Notes under the pieces: model-generated
Seen by the model: the letters and a program-made list of their open reading frames with translations, nothing else
The model's database searches: none
Told to the model about the DNA's origin: nothing
Shown here: one piece after another, positions 1 to 9,496 of the stretch
Layout of the letters: every line of letters starts with the position of its first letter
Numbering within the stretch: position 1 is the first letter of the stretch
Made by a program: the position numbers and the translations under genes
Assembly (NCBI GenBank): GCA_006176705.1
Contig: QRFJ01002312.1
Span: forward strand, 93,755 to 157,754
Source: Cocos nucifera
Taxonomy: Eukaryota; Streptophyta; Magnoliopsida; Arecales; Arecaceae
Direction: 5' to 3'
DNA: 64,000 nucleotides

Positions 1-873
1 ATATGGTGGCAACCCATCAGAGCTGAATGCAAACCTCTTGGTGCAGCTACCTGTGTGATTAAGTTCTTCTATCTTGAGCCCCGATCAGATTAGGGTTAAG
101 GTGAACTCGTCAAACCCTAGTTTCTGTCATATGATGTAATCATTCGATTCGAGTCCGATGTGAAAATCTAAATAGAAAAAACTCTTTCTATTATTTCACT
201 CTGCCATGGCCATGGACTTCTGGACTTGATTCTCATGATTATCATAGGGCTGCTCCTCTACCACCGAGGTAGATAGATTCCATCTTGATGCAATCCAGTT
301 CCTACAATGAACATGCTATAGCCAACATACACCTCAGGGTTCCGAATGGCTAGGAGACCGAGTAATGGTGTAGTCAAACTATAACACCCTCAAGGTGAAC
401 TGCCGATGCACCTCAGGTCAAAGAACCAGACACACTACTGCAGCATCGAGTCAGTCATTGACGAGAAGGTAGACTCCCTAATGACTACTCGAGGTGGTCA
501 CGCTCAGTGCCCTCATTCTCTAACGAGTATCTGTACTCTCACTCCGATGTCTCCACACCGTAGACTTAAGACTCATCTACTAAAGAGAAGCGATTATACA
601 CCAACCTTTTGGATCAATCACCATCCTCGTGATGATCCTATGGTCGGAAGCATTTTATGAGTTAATAATGATTATTCATGTCTTAAATTTTCAACTCTTG
701 AAAATATGAATTATCATTACCATTAACTCAAAAGATGTATCACAGACACTAAATACACATATGTGATAGAAAATAACTTATTTTATTGATATTAGTCAAA
801 ATTATAATTTTGCCCTTAGAAGTGTATTACAAGTGTCAACCAATTCTGGCTTCTAGGGCACATATATCTAACA
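1..873 (-). repeat. Family-A copia LTR, outer (5') portion, cut by window start
   Basis: This is the reverse complement of the first ~0.9 kb of the LTR that is complete at 31900-34186 and 40056-42529. On the minus strand it begins TGTTAGATATATGTGCCC at 873 and reads inward towards position 1, where the window cuts it. The shared landmarks are the Met/His-rich antisense frame region and the block around the 'ccatggccatgg' segment. The rest of the element, if any, lies to the left of the window. An 84-codon open frame at 406-660 is antisense to the LTR and is not treated as a gene. Confidence 0.88.
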
Positions 874-952
874 TATACAACCTTTAGCAGTCTGCCATAG
901 AGCACTCTAATTCTAAGTCACCATCAAACTAGAAGTCTTGCATAGATCACTA

Positions 953-1600
953 GATGCAGGCGGATATATGGAAGGCCCTCTATGACCAGTGGAGTACTGA
1001 GGAGTACTCTGATAGGCGATAAAGGGTGTAACTAAATCAATCCATCCAACAACATCCGATCATACACACTAGCAGCTTCGTTGGCACACATGTTATAACC
1101 AATAGATTGGTAAAAATTCTATACTTAAATAAATTTCATATTGAATTGATTATATGTATGCTTCTTAATTAATTTAATTTAATATTTATTTATTATAAAT
1201 ACAGTAGCTGGGTCATACACTGGGGTAGCTACGGATATGAAAGGCCACACACTAGTCTAGGAGGATTAGTGATTACTTCGATCCTATATCTTAACAGATC
1301 ATGGTAACGAACTTAAAACATTACTTATTAAGTTTTTATATATACTGATATGCATGCACTAATAAGTTTCTAAACTAGATAGGTAGATTATGAGGAGTAT
1401 CTCATATCATGGCACAGTAAGGACCCATCCTCTCAGTCCCTCCTTGATCTCGAGGAATGGCTTAGGGCCACTAGAGGGGTGACTAGGGGCTGGGTGATAG
1501 GATTTGGCCATAGCTTTGACTCTTCAGTACCTTGATACTCTTCGACATCCTTCTTTCAAGCCTCAATGATCGAGACATGGGGTGACACACAAGTAGAGGA
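953..1600 (+). pseudogene. Degenerate fragment resembling a plant CACTA (Ptta/En/Spm) transposon protein
   Basis: From 953 one frame reads MQADIWKALYDQWSTEEYSD, followed by stops and then IIHTSSFVGTHVI. A WxxxYDQWSTEEY block followed by an HT-S-SF block recalls the conserved spacing in plant Ptta/En/Spm proteins. A later stretch (about 1383-1545) reads DYEEYLISWHSKDPSSQSLL and continues EEWLRATRG...GWVIGFGHSFDSS, resembling the 'RLW...RGRVYGLGS' tail of the same proteins. AT-rich gaps at about 1110-1204 and 1304-1382 have GT...AG ends and could be introns. At least two in-frame stops make it non-functional. Recognition is from pattern only; it could be another transposon or host gene relic. 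Element D inserted at its right edge. Confidence 0.35.
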
Positions 1601-2533
1601 TTGTTGAAAATAGTATCCCAAAGCCAATCATTAATCTGTTGATGGTTGTACTAATTTTTATACTTGTATTTGAACTATTCATAAATAAAAATTATTTTAA
1701 TTTTTTTATTATAAATTTTTTATCTTCTAATGAACACCTATGTTGTGGTGAACTTCTTAAGACTATTTAGAATCGACAAAGAAGGATTTATCATTTAGTC
1801 CATAAATTTATTCATAATCAAATGATACGTTGTTACCCAGATAGACAATGTTTATCGAGTGTAGGTCGTTGTATGCCATATAGATTGATTATTCTCTTAA
1901 CCAAGGAGTGTGGAGACACTAGTATGGCATGCAAGTGAAATATAGGAGTTCATTTGTATTGAACATGACCAACTTCAAATCTTTTCTACTGTTAAAATTT
2001 GCTCTGATGGAATATGAGTAGAAGTATCCCTTTAATCTAAGATCACCATGGTGACTTCTAATCAACTTACTATGCTTTGGTGCTAAACTACCTAAATTTT
2101 TAATTCAGTGATGGAAGATTTCTGAGCACAATCAAGTACTTGAGGAGTCGGTGTATAAATCAAGATGGGATTGACCACTCTAGTTCAGAAGCTACGTTCA
2201 ATTATATTTTAATTTAGCAAAGTCTTTACCAAGGTAGTCCTTGTGAGAAGTCATAGGACTGATTGCATTAATACATGATTTGGATGTACTTTTCAAGATT
2301 GATAGTTTAACTCGGAGTCATCCTATATACGAGGTCAAAGGGATGAATTATGCGGTAACCATATTCACGTAAGTTTTGAGTGTTGTGATTATGACTAGTC
2401 AATCAATCAAAACATCGGGTACCATTGTTAGATGGTCACTTCAATTAGTATAGGAATTGGTTTCTGTGCTACTAGCTTAAGTTCAAATCTGTGGGATTAC
2501 ATACATTAGAGATTCCTACGTAATCTGATGGCT

Positions 2534-2911
2534 GATGAAGAGTCCCACTAAACTAGGACTCTATAGTTAAGAGTCCTACTGGACTGAAACTCTTTGACCA
2601 AGAGTCTTACTAGGTTGGAACTCTAAGTCCTTTTCTGGGACTCTGTGACCAGGAGTTCCACTAGACTGGGACTCTATAGTCAGAAGTTCCACTGGACTAA
2701 GACTCTTCAACCAAAAGTTCTACTGCACTAAAACTCTGAGTTCTACTTGTCTAAGACTCTGTGATTGAGAGTCCCACTAGTTTGGGACTATGTGATCAAG
2801 AGTTTCATTCATTTGAGACACTGGGGTCAAGAGCCCCATTGGTTTGGGACTCTTAGATCAAGAGTTTTATTTTGATGGGACTCTATTGTTCGGACATCCA
2901 TTGGATTTAAA
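2534..2911 (+). repeat. 31-bp minisatellite inside the D LTR
   Basis: About twelve tandem units follow one another with a period of 31 bp. A representative unit starts ctctgtgaccaggagttcca and ends ctagactggga. Units differ by several substitutions, and two units are shortened (near 2621 and 2731). The array is absent at the equivalent position of the other LTRs in the window. There are no unique spacers, so it is a plain tandem array. Confidence 0.85.
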
Positions 2912-3237
2912 CTCTATATATATTAGAGATTTAATTAGTAATTTGATTACTAATTAACTCAGTTTGATTGAATAATTAGTTTTGGATCAAGTCTAATTGA
3001 ATTGGATTCAGTTGGATTTGATCCGATTAGGTTATGAGATGACCTAATCGCCGAGGAGGTTTGATCCCTAATTTAACTAGGGGTTGGGCATAATCAATTT
3101 CTAATTTGATTAGGATTTAATTAAGCCTAATTAAGCCTAAATGAGTTAGATTTATTCTAGTCTAATTAGGCCTAATCAAATTAGTTTTGATTAGTTCAAT
3201 TGGATAAGATGAAGTAAGACTAGTTTGACTTAGTCTT

Positions 3238-4157
3238 TGTAAGGATTTGTGGTGCTCCTAATTCTTGGGAGGCCATGGAAGGAGCCAGGGTATTGACTCC
3301 AAGAGACTAGGATAGGTGTGGTCCTAGGACTAGGATAGTAGTTATCCTAGGGTGAAGGCGGCATGTAGCCCTGCACAGACTTGAGATTCTGATGTGATGA
3401 TCTTGAGGAGCTTGGTAGGTGCTTCGGAGACCTGGGACACAAGATGGAGCAAAGGACCAAAGCCAGGAGAACAATTAGCTAAGATAAGAGGCTAACACAC
3501 ATGTGAGCTAGCTTGGATATGTAGTCAAGATGGCTTGAACTGAGACTGAGCTAGCTTGGGGTGCAGTCAAGCCGGCTATCTCAGGCAGACAGAAGATAGG
3601 ATTTGGACGAGATGTAGTCGAGCCAGCTCGGCTACAGATAGAGCCAGCTCGATGGTGGCATACAGAATAGGATGGGTTTTCTATTTGGTCTTGAATTGGA
3701 TTTAATCCAAGGGATCTTAAGGCCTAGTCCAATAAGGTCTTAAGATAGCTAACTTATATATGAGTTGGGTTTAGATCTAGAGGATGAGAGCATGAGAGAC
3801 ATGGGTGTATATGGTCTCGATGAATGCTTTCATATATTGGGTTAGTCTAGTAGAATTTTTTAGTTGAAGTTTGGGTTTATTAGAATTCATGTGGTATAGC
3901 AGAAATGTTAGGATATATAAACTCAGGTATTGTAACCTTTATAATAAGTAAAATCAATACAGAGCTTTTCTTCCTAACTCTCTTCTCTCTTTTCTCTCTG
4001 ATTCCAATGCCAAGCCTTAGGTGCCACCATCAACTTTTGCTCTTCTTCATTTTTCTAGATTAACACCTAGGTTCATGCAAGAGATTTGATCTATGACTAT
4101 GGTTTCGAGTAGCCGTAGGCACAACAATCGGTATTAGAGTAGCATCGATTGTTCCAA
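3238..4157 (+). mobile_element. Probable inserted Tork-type LTR fragment with its own TATA and PBS
   Basis: This ~0.9-kb stretch has no counterpart in related LTRs. It contains gagc(c/t)agct(c/t) repeats like those in the U3 of element B, a TATA box at 3914-3920, a U5-like pyrimidine-rich stretch (tcttctctcttttctctctg), and ends CAACA followed by atcggtattagagtagc at about 4127, which resembles an initiator-Met PBS. A 7-bp direct repeat tagtctt flanks it (3231-3237 and 4158-4164). The architecture matches an LTR plus PBS, truncated just downstream. The precise borders are inferred, and the flanking repeat could be chance. Confidence 0.4.
3914..3920 (+). promoter_or_regulatory. TATA box of the inserted Tork-type LTR
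   Basis: TATATAA lies in ggatatataaactcagg. Downstream is 'taataagtaaaatcaatac', a possible polyadenylation region, then a pyrimidine-rich stretch and a PBS-like motif. The arrangement parallels the TATA-to-U5 region of element B. Confidence 0.45.
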
Positions 4158-5092
4158 TAGTCTTCCTATGCTCCACCTCACCACTTTTTGTGCCATCCCA
4201 TTCTCCATGAGAAAGTGTTTCTCATGCATTTTTTCCATGCAAGAGAGGGCATGTGCCCCTTTTTCCTCATGCACCAATTGGATAATAATTGGTTGATTGC
4301 ATTCAAATTCAAATAAGAGTTTGAGTTTGAATGAATCAAGCCCTTATCTTATCCTTCCATGCCATCTCCCTTGTGTTTGTGCCCTTATTTAATTCTTGGA
4401 TTTTTTTGGATGCACGAACATCAAAAAGGAAATCTCCTCTATGTGTGTGATCTCTCCCCTTGCATGAGAAAAATCAACTAAAATCAGAGGGAAGGAAAAA
4501 TAGAGAGAAAAGAAGGTGCTAGGGTTTGAGTGATTGTGCTGCCCTAGAATTCTGATCTTGGGTTTAGGGTATGTTTTCATGAGATCTGAGCATCAGATCT
4601 TCACAAAATTTTTTGAAGAGCCTCATCAACCTCTTCTCTACCTCTGTTATTAATTCAAAGAATCCAAAGATTCAGTGGAGGGAGATCAAAGCATTCGATC
4701 AGATTCAGCCTTCAAGACTGTTCTACATCGAGCTAGTACTCGGAAGGAGCCAATCAGGATCAGGACCTCGTGTGAACCATCTATGAAGGCCAGACATGCT
4801 ATGTGGCTGCATGCAATGATCAAATCTTTTTAGTGGTGATCAGATTGCGATAATCGGCTACCCGCATAAAGGTAACGTGTTCTGAACATGTATAGTAAAA
4901 CTATTTTACTATTGATAGTTTTTTATTTTTAGATTTTCATGCAAACATGTCACATTAGATTCTTATTTTATAGAAATTTTAGATCAAATCTATAGCTCTA
5001 AAAAAATAATTAGATTAATTTTAATTCCGCTGTGTTTGATTTTCGAAAAAGTTTTGAAGGTAGAGCTAGAAATCCTGCATGCAACCCAGCAA

Positions 5093-5108
5093 TGGTATTA
5101 GAGTAACT
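5093..5108 (+). other. Primer-binding site of element D
   Basis: tggtattagagtaact lies 1-2 nt after the LTR end. It matches the plant initiator-Met PBS (TGGTATCAGAGC) with a C-to-T change and degraded 3' end. Confidence 0.75.
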
Positions 5109-6822
5109 AGGATTTTTATCATGATGTATATGCATGCTTAGATTATTTTTTTAGATTAAATCTAAATAATAATGTAATTATAAATCTAAAAATAAAATCA
5201 TAATCATACGGACTGAAGGTTGTTCTGTTGTAAGATTTATTTCTTATAATGAAAAGGTTGTCCAGGTACGTTGCTGATCTAGAACATTGATTATAAAACT
5301 TTAGATCTAATCTAATGGTTTTTGTGATATGATTGAATGGTTTTAATCTATATTTTATCATAGATAAGTGTTTAGATAAGATCTAAATTGATTCTTGATT
5401 TTTTATATAGTGTACATAGAATTAGATTAAATCCTACAACTAGTGCTATTTATAAAATGAGTCGAACCATTTTTGAAATGAGTCGATCCATTTGTTGAAT
5501 AGTGCTAGATTGTAAAAAACTTTTCAAAATTTTGAAAAATATTTTTGAAATGTCGAACCCCAACCCTCAGCCCAAAAACTTAACTAAGAATTAAGTATTA
5601 TGAATTAGGATCTAGAATTGTAAATTAAAAATCCTAAGTCATTGATCATAAAATTTATATTATTGGGTTAGATGAATTAGGTTCATTAATTGGATTAGAC
5701 TTAAGATTAGTTAAAGAATAGACTAAATCAGAATAATTGATCAAATCTAACTAAATATTGATTTAGATTAGGTCAAGGACTCTTTAGACTCAATTACAAT
5801 AGTTGTAATTGGTTAGGTCCATGCCTTTAATAAAGATCAAATGGACTTGATTCGTGGCTATGCAGTCGAACCCAAAATTGCTAGGTTGGTCAAATTGAAA
5901 CTAATAAATCGGATAGTGTCTAAGGTAAATTTGGCAGTCCAGACTAGTGATTTTTAATTGAGAACTACTCACACTAATTCGATCATTGATGAGTTAATGG
6001 CATATCCCTTCCACTAATCTCACTTATCTAGCCATCCTGGTGAATTAGGTTTTGATTAGATCACTTGGTGATTTGTGCTCACCCATGCTAATTAGGTAAA
6101 TCAATGTGACTGATTTAGGTGCTCCTAATGCTGGCTTGAATTAAATCCTTTTTTATTAAACTTGGTGAAGTCAGTAGGAGGATCAAAATTGGCAGATTAA
6201 TTTTTCTCTTCTCTTCTTAAAATTAATTAATAAAATCTTCTAAAATTATTAGATTCTTAAAAATGATAAAGTTATGGTAATAACTTAGTCACAGCCTCCC
6301 ATTAAGTTAAGTGATAATAGGTCCATTAGTTTAATATTCATTGGAGGCCCAAAGGCCTGGTGCTTATTAACTAATAAAATTATCATTCATAATATGATGA
6401 TTTGGTTGTGCCTTTCTAATGGTGGTCAGGTTGGCCAGCCAAAGTCGGGCTTGATCATTTGTTTGTCAAGTACACCAAATATGATCATGTTAATGGTTGG
6501 ACCTAACCAAATCTTTTTAGTAAAAGTCAGAGCCTACTGATTAGATTTTTGGGGCAAAATTAAAATTACTAGAAGTTGTTTAGAGAAATAATTGGTTATA
6601 AACCAACCGATAGATGCACATGGGTTGACCGATCAAAGTTGGGCTTGTGTGTAGTCTGTGTGGATTCTAATACCCACTAAAAAATTAAGATAATTTATTG
6701 AACTGGAGGTAGAGGCTGCTAATTCATATAAAATAGTAAGAGAACCTTTCGACTAAAGTCCAAGTCTTTAGGTTAAATAATTCATATACTAATTAGATTT
6801 GATTTTTCTTTATTGTGCAGCT
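5109..6822 (+). other. 5' leader of element D, non-coding
   Basis: About 1.7 kb of AT-rich sequence lies between PBS and gag. It aligns in order with the leaders of E (21596-23650) and H (minus, about 48990-50933): a hairpin segment near 5195-5275, a 'cccaaccctcagcccaaaaactt' region, a 'catatcccttccactaatctcac' block and 'gttggccagccaaagtcgggctt' near 6430. No open frame of coding quality is present. Confidence 0.75.
5195..5275 (+). other. Leader hairpin, D copy
   Basis: The inner stem TGTAAGA (5229-5235) pairs with TCTTATA (5242-5248) around a short T-rich loop. A weak outer pairing involves ATACG near 5206 and CGT near 5270. The homologous inner stems in E and H use GG/CC where D has GA/TC, so the D change keeps the pairing. 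The copy occurs once here and twice in E and H. Confidence 0.55.
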
Positions 6823-7345
6823 ATGGCCACTATCCTATCGCTCCGGTCATTATTGGACAATGACAAACTCATGGGACCCAACTTCGATAGCTAGTATCAA
6901 AAGTTGAAAATCATCTTAGAGCATGAGTAGATCTTGTATGTATTGACCGATCCGGCACCTGATCAGCCAGCCCTAAATGCTAGAGAGGATGTTAGAGATA
7001 CTAGAAGTGGCTCAATGACTGCACCATCATTCGGTGCATTATGCTGACGGTGATGAATGATGAGTTCAGCCACAAGTTTGAGAATTCCCAGCCATAAGAG
7101 ATGGTTCAAATGTTGAACAACTCCTTTGGCACACCTAACGACGTTGAGAGGCACAAGACTAGTTATGCCATTTTCAGTGCTCGAATGAGGGATGGGGCAT
7201 CAGTCATCAATCATGTATTGTATATGATCGAGATGATTGAGCACTTGAGTAAGCTGGGCTTTTTTCTGCATGATTAACTCGGCAAGGATGCGATACTGAA
7301 TTCTTTGCCCAAGTCCTTTCTCCCCTTTCTTACTCATTTTAAAAT
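6823..7345 (+). pseudogene. gag remnant of element D (UBN2-type copia gag)
   Basis: The frame starts ATG at 6823 (MATILSLRSLLDNDKLMGPN) and continues FDS*YQKLKIILEHE. After a frameshift it reads MLTVMNDEFSHKFENSQP, then NSFGTPNDVERHKTSYAIFS and HLSKLGFFLHD, ending near LPKSFLPFLTHFKMT. That is the usual order of plant copia gag up to the middle of the capsid-like domain. Gag would form the virus-like particle in the cytoplasm. There are several stops, and the C-terminus with its zinc knuckle is missing because homology ends at about 7345. It is the only copy of this family here that keeps the central gag region; E and H have lost it. Confidence 0.75.
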
Positions 7346-7930
7346 GACTCGTCAAAGAGAAGGTCCCCGAAGCGCTGCACGTACGCCGTCCGCCACGCCC
7401 TCAGATCTTTTTCGGCAAAACAAATGTTCTCCATTCTCGTAAACCTCAAGATAACTCGGACCCGACTGGAGCCGCATCAAATCTGGTCTATTTAGCCCCT
7501 AACACCATGCGCGTCGTCAACATCCAATCAGATGTTTAACTGAACTCGTAACTCAACTAAATATGGTCAATTCACGTATCTTTACAAAGTTAGTAAACCT
7601 GCTAAAGCCCCCCAGGAAAGGCTGCAGATTTTTGGGTTAGCTCCTGACACCACATACGCCGGGCCTGGCGTAGATCTGTCAATCTCACTGACCCACCATC
7701 TACACAGTGCTCCCACAACGTATTCAAGGCGGCACCTACTGATCCGAGTCCGGCCACAACCGCTCTCCTCAGCCTGTTTGTGATAGAAGCGTTCCATCGC
7801 CCTCTCGTATGAACCTGTCAACCGAACTCATGATAACTCTGGTCCATCCGTGCACCATGCTCTCATCCTATAATTGGATACGTACGGCCTATCACTCGCT
7901 CCGTTAATTAACAGAATGTGATGATACGCT
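7346..7930. other. GC-richer block of unknown origin replacing the middle of D gag-pol
   Basis: Homology to copia gag stops at about 7345 and RT resumes at about 7931 (ttttctgaatggagagctag). Between them lies ~585 bp with roughly balanced base composition and many CpG dinucleotides (for example cgccgggcctggcgtag and gcgcgtcgtc), unlike the AT-rich, CpG-poor surroundings. No long repeat, terminal inverted repeat or target-site duplication was noticed. The only open frame (79 codons, 7582-7821 minus) resembles nothing I recognise. It could be filler DNA from break repair, a fragment of another element or of organelle or bacterial DNA, or an assembly error. Confidence 0.6.
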
Positions 7931-9120
7931 TTTCTGAATGGAGAGCTAGATGAAGAGGTGTATATGATACAATCAGAAGGATTCACATGCACAAATGAGT
8001 CTAAGGTATGTTGACTTCAAAGATACATTTATGGACTGAAGTAGGCATCTTGGAGTTGGAGCATACATTTTGATAAGATAATCAAGACATATGGCTTCGT
8101 TAAGAATGGAGAAGAGCCCTGTATATACAAGTGGACTAATGGTCTAATGATTATATTTCGAGTATTGTATATGGATGATATTTTCTTAATTGGAAATGAT
8201 ATCCCTGCATTACAAAAAATAAAGATTTAGCTATCGTCACAATTCTCCATGAAGGATTTGGGAGAAGCTTTCTACATCCTAGGGATGAAGATCTATAGAG
8301 ATAGATCTAGAAGGTTGCTCGGGTTGTCTCAGTCCATGTATATTGATACCATGCTAAAGAGGTTCAGCATGAAGAATTTCAAGAAAGGTTATCTATCGAT
8401 AGGCCATAAAATTTCTCTCTTGAAGAAGGATTGTCCGACAACACCTCAAAAGAGAGAGCATATGAGTAGAATTCCATATACTTCGATAGTGGATTCTATC
8501 ATGTACACCATGACATTTACGAGATCAGATGCGGCATACTTACTAGGAGTAGTGAGTAGATACTAATCTGATCTAAGGTTGAACCACTGGAAGGTTGTTA
8601 AAATTATCTTGAAGTATTTATGAAATACCAAGGACCAGTGGCTTGTTTATGGTGAATCAGACTTGAGACTTACGGGATTTATAGACTCCAATTTTTGGTC
8701 CGATCATGATGATAGTAAAAGTATGTTGGGGTTTGTATTTATCCTTAATGATAGAGTTGTCTGCTGGAAAAGTTACACATAGCACACCATGGCCGACTTA
8801 GTTTGCAAGGCGGAATATGTCACTGCATCAGATGCTACTAAAGAAGCGGTGTGGCTAAGAAAGTTCATCATCAAGCTTGGAGTAGCACCCTCCCTTGATG
8901 GTCTAATTTTGCTCTTCTGTGATAGCTCTAGAGCCATTGTTAGGTAAAGGAACCAAAGGCAAATCAGTGGATGATGCATATTCTACGTCGCTACCACCTT
9001 GTCCGAGAGATCATAAATCAAGATGACGTCAACCATCAGAAGATCGATGGGAAGGAGAACCTAGCCGACTCAATCACTAAAGCCATTATAGTGAAGAAGT
9101 TTGATGACTTCAAGCCGAAG
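7931..9120 (+). pseudogene. Reverse transcriptase-RNase H remnant of element D
   Basis: It begins in the middle of RT (FLNGELDEEVYMIQSEGF) and passes IYGLK*ASWSW. The catalytic box is YMDD (8168-8179) instead of the common YVDD. An open run at 8249-8566 covers MKDLGEAFYILGMKIYRD and the RT-RH connection up to SRSDAAYLL-like text. RNase H follows (8580-9050) with AEYVTASDATKEAVWLRKF, a recognisable copia RH C-terminal block, and the C-terminal ADSITKAI...KFDDFKPKMG. The N-terminal RT fingers, integrase and protease are absent. Stops near 8043, 8230 and 8563 and frameshifts make it inactive. Confidence 0.85.
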
Positions 9121-9153
9121 ATGGGTATTAGATACTAATCGATTGGCTTTAGT

Positions 9154-9166
9154 TCAAGTGAGAGAT
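9154..9166 (+). other. Polypurine tract of element D
   Basis: tcaagtgagagat directly precedes the 3' LTR start. The equivalent tract in element A is caagtgggagtt. Confidence 0.7.
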
Positions 9167-9496
9167 TGTTGAGAATAGTGTTCCAAAGTCAATCATCAGC
9201 TTGTTGATAGTTGTGCTGATTCTTATACTTATATTTAAATTATTAATAAATAAAAATTATTTTAATATTTTTTATTATAAATTTTTCATCTTCTAATGAA
9301 CTTCTGTATTGTGGTGAAGTCCATAGGACTATTTAGAATTGACAAAGAAAGATTTGTCATTTAATCCTTAAACTTATTCATGACCAAATGATACGTCGTT
9401 ACCCAGGACGATAATGTTTATCGAGTGTAGGTCGTTATGTGCCATTTAGGTTGGTTGTCCTCTTAACCAAGAAGTGTGGAGACACTGGTATGGCAT
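9167..9496 (+). repeat. Truncated 3' LTR of element D
   Basis: It starts TGTTGAGAATAGTG and follows the 5' LTR of D for ~330 bp up to 'gacactggtatggcat', then changes abruptly into unrelated AT-rich sequence. The remainder was not found on the far side of element I, so this end looks deleted, not just interrupted. Confidence 0.8.

Larger units (their letters stand above)
1602..5091 (+). repeat. 5' LTR of element D
   Basis: It starts TGTTGAAAATAG and ends CAACCCAGCA immediately before the primer-binding site. It is about 3.5 kb, longer than the 2.9-kb LTR of the related element E. The excess is explained by two internal features: the 31-bp minisatellite (2534-2911) and a probable inserted LTR fragment (3238-4157). 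Landmarks shared with E, F, H and G include the 'ccaaggagtgtggagacact' block and the 'atcatgatcaaatgatac' region. No stable open frame of note lies in it. Confidence 0.85.
1602..9496 (+). mobile_element. Copia retrotransposon D (Angela/TAR-like), truncated and rearranged
   Basis: The element runs 5' LTR (1602-5091), PBS, leader, gag remnant, a foreign block, RT-RNase H, PPT and a truncated 3' LTR (9167-9496). Both LTRs start TGTTGAaAATAGT and then share the text of the same family as E, F, G and H. The middle of gag-pol (gag C-terminus, protease, integrase and RT N-terminus) is missing and is replaced by the block at 7346-7930. The 3' LTR stops abruptly where the AT-rich sequence of element I begins. 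All coding parts contain stops. The lineage is judged from RT text such as MKDLGEAFYILGMKIYRDRS. Confidence 0.85.

Noticed and set aside
406..660. 84-codon open frame, with a very similar frame at 55920-56174 minus
   Set aside because: Both are antisense to the family-A LTR; similarity is explained by LTR homology. The same region in elements A and A3 is not open in that frame.
2534..2911. Regular 31-bp repeats, considered as a CRISPR array
   Set aside because: Units are contiguous without spacers and no cas gene is present; the genome is eukaryotic.
7582..7821. 79-codon minus-strand frame in the GC-rich block
   Set aside because: No recognisable motif, and it lies in a compositionally odd block where chance frames are likely.
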